Source: Punica granatum (lineage: Eukaryota; Streptophyta; Magnoliopsida; Myrtales; Lythraceae). From it: a DNA stretch of 64,000 nucleotides. The stretch lies in the NCBI RefSeq assembly GCF_007655135.1, contig NC_045131.1:22800001-22864000 (forward strand). Reading direction: 5' to 3'. Under the pieces are notes generated by a model that searched no databases, had not been told where the DNA came from, and saw nothing but the letters and a program-made list of their open reading frames with translations. Position 1 is the stretch's first letter, and each line of letters opens with the position of its first letter. Of the stretch, positions 23,716 to 35,524 are shown piece after piece. Position numbers and translations under genes: made by a program.

Positions 23716-23992
23716 AAGAAAAATAGCCTAATATAGCACAGTTTTTACCTTATTTTCACTTCCTAACACGTTTTTAAAAGTTGTCACGATCTAGCACGAA
23801 TCACCATTTTATTCCCGGATCTAGCACACCGTTAAACTCCGTCTAACAGTGTTTAACGGTTTTTAGACGGAGTTTAAGGGTGTGCTAGATTCCGGAATAA
23901 AATGGTGATTCGTGTTAGATCGTGACAACTTTAAAAAACGTGCTAAAAAGTGAAAATAAGGTAAAAAACTGTGCTATATGAGAGTATTTTTC
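23716..23992. mobile_element. MITE, ~277 bp, sister of 22199-22475
   Basis: The arms are complementary around a centre near 23855 ('taacagtgtttaacgg'). The sequence is largely shared with the MITE at 22199. The right side abuts TTAA (23993-23996) followed by retroelement sequence. The left side runs into an A-rich end of the satellite. Confidence 0.78.
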
Positions 23993-24515
23993 TTAATATT
24001 AATCGACTTAATTGATCACTCAAGCTTAAAAATTAGTAAATTAAATTTGACTTAATTGTGTGTGACCATGTTCAGGTGTTTGGATTGTTGAAATGCCACT
24101 TTAATTAAAATCTCACACGAATCGATTTAATCACGTGAAGTCTGTTTAAATCGGATTTAATTCTGGGACGGTCGGGAATTAGAGCTCTCATCAAACTGTC
24201 CATCAATGGCTGGCTCGACGACTTGAAACCCGCAAACTAAAGCATTCGATAAATCGTGATTCGGTAATAGTGCCCTTTTCCAAATCCACAAGTTTTTACA
24301 AATACCGAGACACGTGGTCCACATAGCATGAATATCTAGGAATGACTCGCGTGTCTTGACTCAAGTCAGCAACTTAAGTCGGAATACGAGAGTTCTTCTT
24401 GGACTGCTTCCGGGCAAATCGACTAGTCCTTTGATTCTCTCAAGGTCTACTCGCATCCCTGAATGACCTAGGGGATCGGTAGACACTACTACCGGCCAAG
24501 GTTGCCCACATCGTG

Positions 24516-25884
24516 CAGTCTCACTTTTACAAATAATTTTTCCATCTCAAGAGCAAGATTATCGATTTATGACTTACCAACAACCTTAGGATTAGGGTGA
24601 TCGAAACACTTCGAGTCGCGGGTAAAGACGGGCAGCTCGTACAAGCACAAGTTTTATCTGCATAGCCCTCTTATTCGATCGGAGTGTTTCTATCATCTTA
24701 GCATAGACTCGGGCGCTTAAGGAGGCGGACTAGAAACCATGAATCCATATATTCTATATGACTTACTTACACCCCTTTACTTTATTTGTACATGAAGTCG
24801 TGGGAATTTTTTTACTTCACTTTACTTCACAAGGCATGATGGATCATGCATCTATTTGTACTGTATATATAGATAGATTCACACCTGATAAAAGCAGGGA
24901 CAACCCGTGAAAAGATTGTTCGGCCCTTCATTGGGCATGAGCAGAAATCTTGGTGTCCACGTGGTATTTCGCGTTCTTATTAGTCTAAATATGTGCTTAG
25001 ATTAGGTTTATCCATCATAAAACACGAAACTGGATTAGTCACACAATCGACATGATCAAACACATGGAAATGGGCAGGGCAAAACCTCAGGTTTTAGGAT
25101 TTCGACAAAACACATTCTGTCATATCTGTTAACTTATCAGTACCACAAAACAGAAGAATCTAATACAAACCTACAAATTCAGGGCTTGACCACAGACATC
25201 ATGTCTGTCAAATCCTTTCTTCAGTAAAGTCGAATGCTACATGCCCTTCCAAGGCAGCCCATGGCCGATTTTCACCATGCATGCCATTATGTTTTTATCT
25301 GCTCAGGAGAGAGACATGTCTGCTAAACAACCCCTGGTCATAATATGATAATCACATAAATATGGCAATTAAATCATACTACTTGTCTGTTTTATACACT
25401 GTTATCAGAACCGGATCGGACCGATCGGTTCGACCATGAACCTGAACCTTGATTGGTCCAATTCTGTAACAAACCTTATATGCACAGTTGACCCATGGAC
25501 CCATAGAACCAGTCGGTTCTCTAATTTTTTTTTCTTTTTTTTAATAAAGTAAGTGAAAATGAACTAGACTTGGGGAAATGCTAGCTAACTACTCCACTAT
25601 CCCTTCCATTGTGTCATAAATGTATATTTTTATTCATTTATTTATAAACTCGATTTATTTACATTCACCATCACTTAATACATTAGTTTGCTATCATAAA
25701 CACTTATTAAATTAATTTAGCACAATTATTTATAATTTCATTAAACATGCGGTTTGACCCAAAAAACCCTGAACCCAAGCCTCGACCAGTTCAACGTTCG
25801 GTCCGGTTCTGATAACACTGATTTTATATTTTTTTATCTATTTTTGTTTGTTTTGTGGCGGTTTGAGCAACAAGCATAGGACGC
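24516..25884. other. Gene-free stretch
   Basis: No reading frame of note. It is probably retroelement remnants. The words 'gaaccggatcgga' (about 25409) and 'cggtccggttctgataacac' (about 25799) form distant inverted partners with 'ttatcagaaccgg', which suggests a small ~400 bp inverted-end element at 25404-25820. Confidence 0.35.
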
Positions 25885-26570
25885 GAACAACACAGGGTTT
25901 AACCCTCTAATCATTGAACCCGGGATACAACGCTCCCACACACATTGAGTGCACATGACCCAAGCGCAGAATAAGGTTTAGCCTCGAGTCACCGTTTCGA
26001 CCCTAGAAGTGTCCAAGCAGAGGATGAGTCGAGTTGGGATTCACGAAACGAGGTTAAACAATCACCTAGGAGCTCGACTGGTCCCACGACTATCTCGAAG
26101 ACCATTCGGTCCTCCTGGGATCCATTAGTTCGGTCAGATCCGACCCCCTGCTCTCATGAGCCCGCGTCGCATTAATTTTGGTTTCGGTCTTTCCAACCTT
26201 ACGGTGAGCGCGAGTGGAATATTGACCTAACACAAATCCACCAGGATCTCATTATTGTATTTGTATTTATTATTGGGAATACATTGAGAGGCATTTATTT
26301 GTATATTCATTCATGTAACGATCCTAGTTGACAAGCAAGAGGTATGAGAATCGGAACCGGTCGAGTCAGTTAATGGGTCCGTGAGACGAGTGGGACTACA
26401 CAAGTCGCGGGTTTAGTCCACGCGAGTGACCAGCCATCACGGTCTGATTAGTCGAGACGCGAGGACGGTGGACCGATCCCCTGATACAAGGACCCGCTCA
26501 TCTTTTGGTCTCTTAACCCGAATCAATCGTTTCTACGAATTTACGGTGTCAAAACTGTGTAAGTTATTGT
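25885..26570 (+). repeat. Dispersed repeat, copy B (inverted partner at 18735-19425)
   Basis: Copy of the same ~690 bp repeat in the opposite orientation, about 6.5 kb away, with roughly three quarters of bases matching by eye. No protein. Confidence 0.65.
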
Positions 26571-26729
26571 GTATTTATTTGATTTTGTTAACTATGGCTG
26601 CTGTCATTTCTTCGTCAATTTACTGATGACATGATGTCATTTGCTTGACAATATGTTTTCCATTGTAAATCGAGATTAGTTTAGTAGATTCTTGACACAT
26701 GCAACCAGGCCTTTTTTTTTTAAGGAAAA

Positions 26730-27030
26730 AATATTGCGACGTTAGCCTCAAGCCATGCTATGGCGACGTTTGTGAAAATGATGCTCCAGGATAGGCTTGG
26801 GCAACATTTTGAGACGTCGCCCTATGCTAGCTTTCTCAACCCAATACAAGCGTTGGTAGTGATCAAACTCTTACCAACGTCTCGAGTAATGTTGCAAAAA
26901 GTTAGTATGTGGCAACGTTTACCCCCAAAGTGTCACCAATCCTGTGGCCATTGTACATTTGGCGACCCTTTCCAAGTCGCCGGACTTTAGGCGACGCCTA
27001 AAAACATAGCTCGAAGTAAAAAAAAAAAAA
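26730..27030. mobile_element. CACTA-like subterminal region with 'gcgacg' words
   Basis: The words 'gcgacgtt', 'gacgtcgcc', 'tggcgacg' and 'aggcgacgcct' recur in both orientations within ~300 bp. Dense short inverted motifs of this sort are typical of subterminal regions of plant CACTA elements. No terminal CACTA was found, so class assignment is tentative. Confidence 0.4.
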
Positions 27031-27257
27031 GTCTTTAAGGGCCAATATGATCATATTGTCCCGTTTGCTTCGCTATAACTTGCAAATTCATGAGCTTTAC
27101 CTATTTCTTGAATGTACCCTAAACTAAATCTTTATTCGTTAAACTCTTAATTTAGCTCTAAATTTACCATATAATTGACATTTCCTCCCAAATGCTAACT
27201 TAGGTGTAGTCAAACCTACAGCGTCAATGTTGAGATTTTTTATATATTATTTTTAGT

Positions 27258-27396
27258 TATAAGGGAGACTCATGAGCATAGTATAATGAAATAAAAATCG
27301 TAATAGCTAATAAAGGGACACGATAGTCCCACAGAGTATCGAATCTGAAAGTTTTTGGCTATCAGACCAGAGCATGCATCACTGCACTACACCCTC
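27258..27396 (-). mobile_element. tRNA-derived SINE copy
   Basis: On the minus strand: 'gagggtgtagtgcagtgatg' (box A side), 'agattcgatactc' (box B), then 'tgtccctttattagctatta' and 'ctcatgagtctcccttat'. It closely matches 40912-41050, so this is the best-defined pair of the family. Confidence 0.75.
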
Positions 27397-28273
27397 TTTT
27401 TAGGTTTTTTTTTTATTTTTGCAAGCCAACATTTTTAGCTCATTTTTCCTTCCTCAAAGTTTCCATATAGGTCTACTTGTAGTCATTTTAAACTCTCATA
27501 GTGCAATATTGACTTTAAATAAGTATATATATATTCAGAGAGTATATTTGGATCTAATCTAAGAGATTTAAGATTTAAAACAAATGATATGTGGCAATGA
27601 CAAATAAATGTAAGGGATTTAAAAATGAACAATGCATGTCTCCTCGAACAACCTAAGAAATATAGGACGTCAAGTAAATTATGTGCGAACCTAAGAAACG
27701 AAACTAAGAGATATAGTGCTATCCAAACTTCGGTTCATACCGAAAATTTGAATCAAACCAAACCGAACAATATGGTTCCACAAGACAAGAAAAAGTGTCT
27801 ATGCCTATACTTTCTAGCCGACACACGCATTGGGAAAGGATTGTACGAAATAATCTATGTCAACGCAAAAAATATGTGCCAGGATAGGTCAGGTTATGCT
27901 TACGCACTTGTGATGAGTCGAGAAAAGTTTTCCTATGGTAATGCAATGTTTGTCTTTGGCAACACATTTTAATGCGTCGGCTCATAAGCTGCTTATGCCA
28001 ACACGAATTTTGTTGGGAGAGAATATATTTTTGCCCAACACATCTAATTGCATTGGCAAAGGTTTGTCTTTGCCGACACATAATGCTCTTGCCAACAATA
28101 GTTTGTGCATAGCTATGAACTAAAGTTTTAGTCGACACACTAACCGTGTCGGGAAGAAGTAAAGTTTAGGTGCCATAAAGAAATTTTGAAATTTCAAACT
28201 CTTAAATTGCAAAATCTTAAATTTCAAGACCACTTTAATAAACTTACCCTTTCCTTTCTGTCTATCATAACCT

Positions 28274-28785
28274 GACAAAATAGACATTTTGGTCCTTGAA
28301 ACATGCTGCTCACGACAAGTTCATCCCCGAAAGATTTTCTCTGTACTAATTGGTCCGACTGTTTGAAACATTTGGACCAATTGGTCCTTCTGTTGGAAAA
28401 AACGTTGGTCCCTAGGCAGAAGACCTCTTAGACGCCGTGAGCTTGGTCGCCCCCTTCTTCTCCTCTTCTCTTCTCAGTTTCTCGCTCGAAATTCCCCCAA
28501 TTCTTCTCTTCTCTTCTCGGTTTCCCTGCCTTCTTCCGATTCAGTGGAGAAATTGCCCCAATCGGTCGTGAGATTTCTTCCGAGAAGGCCGATTGTTCTT
28601 AAGATTTCTTCCGATTCAGTTTCTTCTCAAGATTTCTTCCGAATCAGCCGGCCGTGAGAAGCCCGATTGTTGCACATGGGGAGCAAGTTAGTTCAAATCC
28701 CTCTAAGAATTCCGATTGTTGCAATGTAATTGCAGCCGATTGTTTAGTTTGGGTGGTTTTGGTTTGTTTTTGGGCTGTTCTAGGA
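28274..28785 (+). repeat. Left TIR of the MULE
   Basis: Aligns with the reverse complement of 35045-35524 at roughly nine of ten bases by eye. It carries an extra ~40 bp internal duplication ('aagatttcttccga' repeated) that the right TIR lacks. A poly-pyrimidine tract lies at about 28450-28540. The stretch 28786-29640 after it is non-coding 5' sequence of the transposase gene. Confidence 0.85.
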
Positions 28786-29640
28786 CAAAATCGATGAAGC
28801 ATTGAAATGGAATGTAGGATGTAGGATGTTCTGACCTCTTCATCAAATATTGAAATGGAATGCCGCAAAGCCTCGGCAATGTGAATGGGGAATAGATCAT
28901 GGAGATTAGCTGCTCTGACTCCAAGTCGATAACTCGAAGATGGGAGAGTTGTTACTGATAGAATAAATTATTTTTAAGAATAATACTTGACTCTCTTTGC
29001 AGGAAACAACATAGATGTTCACATAAGAGTGAAATACAAAATACATGTCAACTTTGTTTCTAGAAAATCCTTTACCGTAAAAATGACCTCCACCCATTAC
29101 AGCTGCTTTTCTTTCAAGTTCCCTCTGAATGATGAGGAGAATAGAGTAGAGAGTTCATAATTTCTTTGTAAGGAAGACATGTAGCACGTTTTTCAAAGTT
29201 GAGAAAGGATAAAAAGAATATTCAACCAAATACTAGTTCGATTAGGCATGGTTCCCAATCTACTATTTTCGGTTTTTCATTGTTAAAAACTATTGTTGCC
29301 TCAGTATTCAGGAGTAGGAAGAGAATTGAGAAATGGATCGGAATTGGTCGTCTAATGAAATAAATACCATAGACCCGAACTAGCAAACAATTAAGAACCA
29401 CTTGGAAGTCAACTCCAGCAAAATCGATGTAGCCGCCATTGCTTTTACTGGTTACTGGACGACTGTATTGTTTTGGGCTTACCTGATTGATGATTTTTTG
29501 TTTGGGCAGTTTTGGTTTGAGTTTTTATTTTATTTACCTTGCCTGATTAATCGAGAGTGCATTTTTTAATTTATTGAGTTTATGCTTTCTATTTGGTATT
29601 AGGTTTATATTTACTATATTGTTTGGTTTTATGAAGGAAT

Positions 29641-32456
29641 GATTATGAGGCTGGTGAGGAGGATAATCTTGAAGGATATGATGTAAAAAGGCAAGAGGAT
29701 CAGTTTGAATATGAAGGTACTGAACATGTTGATTTAGGAGTTTATTGGGATGAAGAATGTATTTTGGTTAATGACAATGCTGAAGGTCATTTGGGTGAAG
29801 AAGAATAGCATCTTGGTGATCGATCAGATTCTGAAAATGGGGAGGAAATAGTTGTTTGATTATCACCAACAACAGCGAATATGGTTATATCTAGTGACGA
29901 AGAGGAATGCTATATTTCAGAAGAGTTAGTGGACAAGTGTATCACTGATGATGACAATGGTGAAGATGAGTTGAGAAAGTACCCCGAGTTTGATGAGAAG
30001 GCCACGTTTGGGAAGGTTCAATTTCAGTTACATATGTTATTCACAAACTTAATTATGTTCAAGAAAGTTGTGACAGATTATAACATAGCAATAGGAAGGG
30101 TGTTCAAGTTTGTGAAGAATAACAATGAAAGGGTTAGGGCAAAGTGTAGATCGGAATGATGCAAATGGGAGATCTTCTGTTCTTGGAGTAATGAGGTGAA
30201 AACTTTCAAAATAAAGAAGTTTGTGGAGCCACATAATTGTGCTAGGAGGTTCAAAAACAAGCAAGCTAATAATAAGTGGTCGACTGCTTAACTTGTTGAT
30301 GAATTAAGATCTTACCCGATAATGTCAGCACATGATGCTTTTGAGTGGTTTAAAAGGCATAGAGGTATTCATGTAGATGACTATCGGATATACAGAGCAA
30401 TGAGAATGGCCAAGAAAATTGTAGAGGGATCTGAGAGGTTGCAATATAAAAAATTATAGGACTATTGTGAGGAACTTAAGAGGCGGAATCATAATTCTAC
30501 ATTTGGTTTGACAGTACATAGACCTACTTTAGAGCTGCCACCAACATTTGATAGGCTATACATTTGCTTTAATGCAAATGTTCAGGGGTTTAAAGAAGGA
30601 TGCAGGCCCCTCATTGGGTTGGATGGGTGTTTTCTAAAGGGGTATTATGGACGACAGTTACTGTCTGCAGTTGCTCAAGATGACAATCAACATTTCTATG
30701 TGATTGCAGTAGCTGTTGTTGAGCAAGAAAGTAGGGATACATGGAGTTGGTTTTTGAGAAATTTGCTTGGGGATATTGGACAATACAGTGGCAATGGTTG
30801 GAACTTTATATCAGATCAGCAGAAGGTACATATCAATTAACTATTATTTTTTAATATTGACTAAAACTAGAATATTATTTGACAATAAAGATTCTTGCAG
30901 GATTTGAAATTGGCTTTGGAGGAATTATGTTCTAGTGCTCCACATAGAAATTGTGTATTGCACATATGGAGGAACTTCTACAGCAAATTCAAGAACATGG
31001 AACTAACCAAGCAACTATGGAAATGTGCAAGAAGTACCACAATGGTGGAGTTTGAACATAATATGATGATAATGAAGAGAATGAATGAAGATGCATGGGC
31101 ATGGCTGAAGAGATTCAATCCTAACAGTTGGAGCAAAGCTGGGTTTAGTGATTATCCTAAGAATAATAATCTACTAAATAATACTTGTGAATAGTTTAAC
31201 TCGAAGATTTTCAAGTTCAGAGGTAAGCCAATCATTACGATGCTTGAAGAGGTTAGATGTTATTTGATGGGGAAGATGAATAAGCACAGATTGAGGGCAA
31301 ATAGCTTTGTGGTTCCAATTTGTCTAGTAGCATAGAGTAGGCTAGACAAGTCTAGAAAAGATAGTTCATATTGGACTCCTGAATGGGTTGGTGATGTAGA
31401 GGGTTACAAATTTCAAGTTTGGAAAAGGCCCCCAGTGCAAGGTGGTAGATTTAAGTGCTGGAACTTGCAGTTGTAGAATGTGGCAGTTAACTGGGATACC
31501 ATGTGCACATGTTATTGCTTGCATGACTTATAATAATTTGGAACCCGAGAAGTATGTTCACTCATGGTATTCTATTAAACGATGGAGAGCCACATATGTT
31601 CCGTACATCGAACCAATTACTGGTGAAAGTGATTGGCACCGCACTGAACTACCACCAATTGAACCACCAACATTTAAAAGACCAGCTGGAAGGCCTAAGT
31701 AAAGGAGAAAGCAATCTGAGAGTGAGACAAGCAACTCTGTCAACTCGTCCAAGGCAACAAGAAAGTATGGTGAGATTCACTGCTCTAGATGTGGAGAGGC
31801 TGGGCATAACATTAGAAAATGTATGAATGAAGCCACTAATGATGCTCCAAATATGAGGGGAAGTAAAAGAACAATCAAGGGTCTTAATGCATCTGATTCA
31901 CAGGTTTGGCAATTGTTTATTATGTTAACTATGATAAATTTAATTGGTTGTGTCTTATAAATGCTATTTTTCTCTTTTGATAGGTTGAAGCCCCCGTAGG
32001 CCCCTCAGTCCCCATTGTAGGATCTCAAGACTCTATCATCCTTGGGCCTAGCGTACCTATTTCATTGGGATCCATTCGATCGGCTTCACATTCTTCTACT
32101 CAGGTTGATTGAACTTACATTGAGTATTGCAATTTTGTTTTAATTAAGGGATGCCAACATATTGACTAATCTTGTTTTTACAGGTTCAACGAAGGACTTT
32201 TAGCACAGGAATTGGGATACCAACAAACCAATGTCCTAATTGGAGGCCTCCAACACCATTTAATCCATCTCAAAGTCCAAGCACATTTCCATTCAGGTTC
32301 CCTGCAGCAATGATGGGTAGAGGCAATTGGAGTACTCATGCTTATAGACCCCCTCCTATAAGGCCAAGAGGACTTGCACCAGCTTCAACAACTTCAACTT
32401 CAACTTCTCATTCAAGCTCATCACAAGGATCAAACACCATTAGTCGAAGATCTTGA
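29641..32456 (+). pseudogene. MuDR-type MULE transposase, broken
   Basis: The remains read in order: an acidic N-terminal part; a MuDR DNA-binding segment (30050-30180); the DDE-type MULE core with GLDGCFLKG (about 30616) and ISDQQK at the first splice junction; the CVLHIWRNF stretch (about 30955); a SWIM zinc finger (C-x-C at about 31466 to C-x-H at about 31508); a CCHC knuckle CSRCGEAGHNIRKC (31781-31822); and a Ser/Pro-rich tail ending at TGA 32454. Introns with GT-AG ends fit at 30826-30900, 31904-31983 and 32104-32183. In-frame stops occur near 29805, 29857, 30158, 30289, 30458, 31192, 31333 and 31699, and a frameshift near 31438. It would have moved the MULE by binding its TIRs. Confidence 0.88.
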
Positions 32457-32539
32457 GGAGTTAGTAGACCTGATAGGCAGTTTGTATAGTTTTAATTGTA
32501 GTTTCACCTAATTAGATATCAACAAGACCTGCAATAGTT

Positions 32540-33200
32540 GTATGTTTGTGGTTATGTATTATGTTGAAAAAATGGTATTACATTGAGTATTCTGTTGAAA
32601 AAATGCATTCTGTTATGTATTATGTTGAAAAAATGCATTTTGTTATGTATTATGTTGAAAAAAATGCATTTTGTTATGTATTCTGTTGAAAAAATGCATT
32701 TTGTTATGTATTTTGTTGTAAAAATGCATTATGTTATGTATTTTGTTGAAAAAATGCATTTTGTTATGTATTCTGTTGAAAAAATGCATTATGTTATGTA
32801 TTATGTTGAAGAAATGCATTATGTTATGTATTCTGTTGATAAAATGCTTTATGTTATGTATTCTGTTGATAAATGCATTATGTTTTGTATTATGTTGGAA
32901 AATGCAAATTGTTTTGTATTCTGTTGAAAAATGCAATTTGTTTTGTATTATGTTGAAAAAATGGTTTTTGTTTTGTATTCTGTTGAAAAAATGCATTATG
33001 TTTTGTATTCTGTTGAAAAATGTAAATTGTTTAGTATTCTGTTGAAAATATGCTTTATGTTATGTATTATGTTGAAAAATGCAAATTGTTTGGTATTCTG
33101 CTGAAAAAATGCTTTATGTTATTTATTCTATTGAAAAATACAAATTGTTTTATATTCTGTTGAAAAATGCATTTTCTTCTGTATTTTGTCGAAAAAATGC
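32540..33200. repeat. 30-bp minisatellite, ~22 copies
   Basis: The unit is about 30 bp: 'atgttgaaaaaatgcatt' followed by 'ttgttatgtatt'. It is regular to 32870, with 29-31 bp variants afterwards. Because 30 is a multiple of three, frames on both strands stay open with ten-residue periodicity. These frames are by-products and not genes. It begins about 85 bp after the transposase stop and ends about 100 bp before the stop codon of the convergent GRF gene, so it occupies the intergenic spacer. Confidence 0.88.
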
Positions 33201-33296
33201 ATAACAGGCAACAATAACAGAAGGCCACGCAGAATATGCAACAATAACAGCAGATCACGCAAAGTCAAACATTGTATTATATTAGCAATAACAGAG

Positions 33297-33710
33297 TCAT
33301 CTCAATACAACACAAACTAAGACTAAAACAATGATGAAAACCAATACATCACATGCAATCTTAAGCATTTTGTTTTCATGTTCATACATTTGAATTTTCT
33401 TCTTCATCTTCTTCATGAGCTTGTTATCTTCTCCATTTAAAGCTTCTTTCTTTGGGGATGTAAAAGAAGCTCCAATCCGAGGTCTTGCAGTCTGCTGCAC
33501 TTCAAGTTGCTCCTCATTATCAACCCATTCAAAGTATCCACATGTAAGATCACTTCTTTTCCATAAGGGACAACCAAGGAAACGCCTACCATAGCTTTAT
33601 TTCTTTGTAGATGTTTGTAATAGGAGCTTCCTTCCACACCCACAGAGATTGACTGATTCCTCAACTGGTGAATAAGTCGTGGACTTTTGGACATATTAGT
33701 TTGTCCCATT
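33297..33710 (-). pseudogene. GRF-type zinc-finger protein with hydrophobic tail, broken
   Basis: In one minus-strand frame: LCGCGRK (about 33644-33624), then an in-frame TAA near 33600, then GRRFLGCP, CGYFEWVD, a charged coiled-coil-like stretch rich in Lys/Met (KLMKKMKKKIQ), and a C-terminal hydrophobic segment of ~18 residues that could be a membrane anchor. C-x-C...GRRFxGC...CGYFEW is the GRF zinc-finger pattern, as in plant proteins annotated At1g43920-like. GRF fingers are nucleic-acid-binding modules. No in-frame ATG precedes the finger after a stop near 33706. An ATG in the next frame suggests a frameshift. It is convergent with the transposase, inside the same MULE. Confidence 0.75.
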
Positions 33711-35044
33711 CCAATGGCTTCCCTCACCTCTCATATCTGTTGTGATTCCCCTCTCTGTTCTCTCTATCTGCTTGTACTGTCTCTGTTCAATGTCGCTTCC
33801 AAATGGGCTAATAATCTGAAAAGCAGGACCATGAAATTAAACATACAAGTACATGTGTTGAGAATACAAGCACCAAGCACATGCACGGCAACAGACCAAG
33901 CAACCGCACGCAAGCATAATTCAGGTACCTAAACAGAGCACCAAGTAAATGCAGCAAAATTCATGTGCTACCAAGTCCATGTGATACCAAGTTCAGCAAC
34001 AAAAATCACAGCCTCAAGCACATGTGCTGAGAATACAAATACGTGATACCAAGTTCAGCAGCAAAATTCACAGCCGCAAGCATATGTGCTAAAATTCACA
34101 GCCTCAAGCATATGAGAACTGTGCTAAACGTGATCCATTTCTCAATTCTCATCCTACTCCTGAATACAGAGACAATTCCGTGCTCTAGACTAGATTGAGT
34201 TGCACCAAACCCAAGTACACTCACTCTTCAAGATTTCAAAGAACAGTCGCCATAAAAACAAGAGCAGACAGAAACACCACATTGAACTAGAATTGGGCAA
34301 CCAAATGCCGCGCAGGGATTTTCAGAACAGAGTTCTTCGACTCAGAGAATTGGGCAACCACATTGAACTGAGTTATCCCAAAACCTTACAAAGTAATAAA
34401 AAAAATTATCATAATTCTTTTAAATGCTTATCATAATGAGAGAAAGACATATTTTAAGTTGTAAAGACATAATTATTTTCGTTGAATAGATTCCAACCCA
34501 ATAGCCCCAACCCAATAGCCCCTTCTAGCATACTTACAAGCTTTGTCAGATATGAAATGCGTATAAAACCATCATGTATTCTGAAGCTCGGTGGTTTGTT
34601 TGTCTCCCTTGTAGATGGGCGTTCAGATCATAGGACTTGGCACCTCGCTTTTCCGTAATGCCACCCCTAAAATCAAAGAGGGAAATCATTATTATCCCCA
34701 TCTTCTTCGACTAAGAGAATTGGGCAACCAAATTGGGCAACCACATTGAATTGAGTTCTTCGACTCAGAGAATTGGGCAACCACATTAAAGGAAATAGTG
34801 AAAATTCCCTCGAAATTGAAAGCAGTGAGATTCGAGGACTCGCGGCAGCAATCAACGGTTACTTTGAAGCCAAATCCGAAATAAAGTAGCAGCAAAGTGA
34901 GCAGAAGAGAAGAAGAAGGTTCCCGTACTCATCGATCATGGCTAGGGCTCGGACTCTCCAACAGCCATGCGATTTAGGGTTTGATCGATTTGGGGCAATT
35001 TGGAGCTGATTAGGGCAACCACCAGAAACCACGATTTCAACTTC

Positions 35045-35524
35045 ATAATAGCCCTAAAACAAACCAAAACCACCCAAACTAAACAATCAAAAGGAATTAC
35101 ATTGCAACAATCGGGATTCTTAGAGGGATTTGAACTCACCTGCTCCCGATGTGCAACATTCGGGCTTCTCACGGCTGACTGAATCGGAAGAAATCTTGAG
35201 AACAATCAGCCTTCTCAGAAGAAATCTCACGGCCGGCTGGGGCAATTTCTTCACTGAATCGGAAGAAGGCAGGGAAACCGAGAAGAGAAGAGAAGAATTG
35301 GGGTAATTTCGAGCGGGAAGCCGAGAAGAGAAGAGGAGAAGAAGGGGGCGACCAAGCTCACGGCGTCTAAGAGATCTTCTGCCCAAGGACCAACGTTTTT
35401 TCCAACGGAAGGACCAATTGGTCCAAACGTTTCAAACGGTCGGACCAATTAGTATAGGGAAAATCTTTCGGGGATGAACTTGCCGTGAGCAGCATGTTTC
35501 AAGGACCAAAACGTCTATTTTGTC
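35045..35524 (-). repeat. Right TIR of the MULE
   Basis: Reverse complement of the left TIR, ending GTCTATTTTGTC. Conserved blocks include 'aaggaccaattggtcca' and the GA-rich tract at 35280-35345. Confidence 0.85.

Larger units (their letters stand above)
20230..24515. mobile_element. Second, interrupted copy of the 4832-8590 element
   Basis: The architecture is the same as copy 1: a CT-rich block (20230-21850), then an AT-richer block. The matches are clear from about 21990 (compare 7210) and from 24001 to 24515 (compare 7400-8040), including the shared 'gctcgacgacttgaaac' and 'tatctaggaatgactc' words. The block 22199-23992 has no counterpart in copy 1 and is an insertion. The true ends are not visible, and similarity stops near 24515. 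Long Leu/Ser-rich frames (20250-20993, 21340-21660) are read-through of CT-rich DNA. Confidence 0.6.
28274..35524. mobile_element. MULE (MuDR-like), 7.25 kb, with ~0.5 kb TIRs
   Basis: A near-complete Mutator-like element. The ends start GACAAAATAGAC and run inward as inverted repeats for ~480-510 bp. Between them lie a decayed MuDR-type transposase (29641-32456, +), a 30-bp minisatellite (32540-33200), a convergent GRF zinc-finger frame (33297-33710, -) and repetitive non-coding DNA (33770-35040). The latter includes repeated 'gaattgggcaaccacatt' words and a local ~60-bp duplication near 33960-34100. Outside the ends a 20-bp direct repeat (28249-28268, 35525-35544) differs at one base. Both genes are broken, so the copy is probably immobile unless supplied in trans. 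Confidence 0.88.

Noticed and set aside
32583..33045. Periodic open frames on both strands rich in Met, Cys, Leu and Phe
   Set aside because: By-product of a 30-bp minisatellite, whose length is divisible by three.
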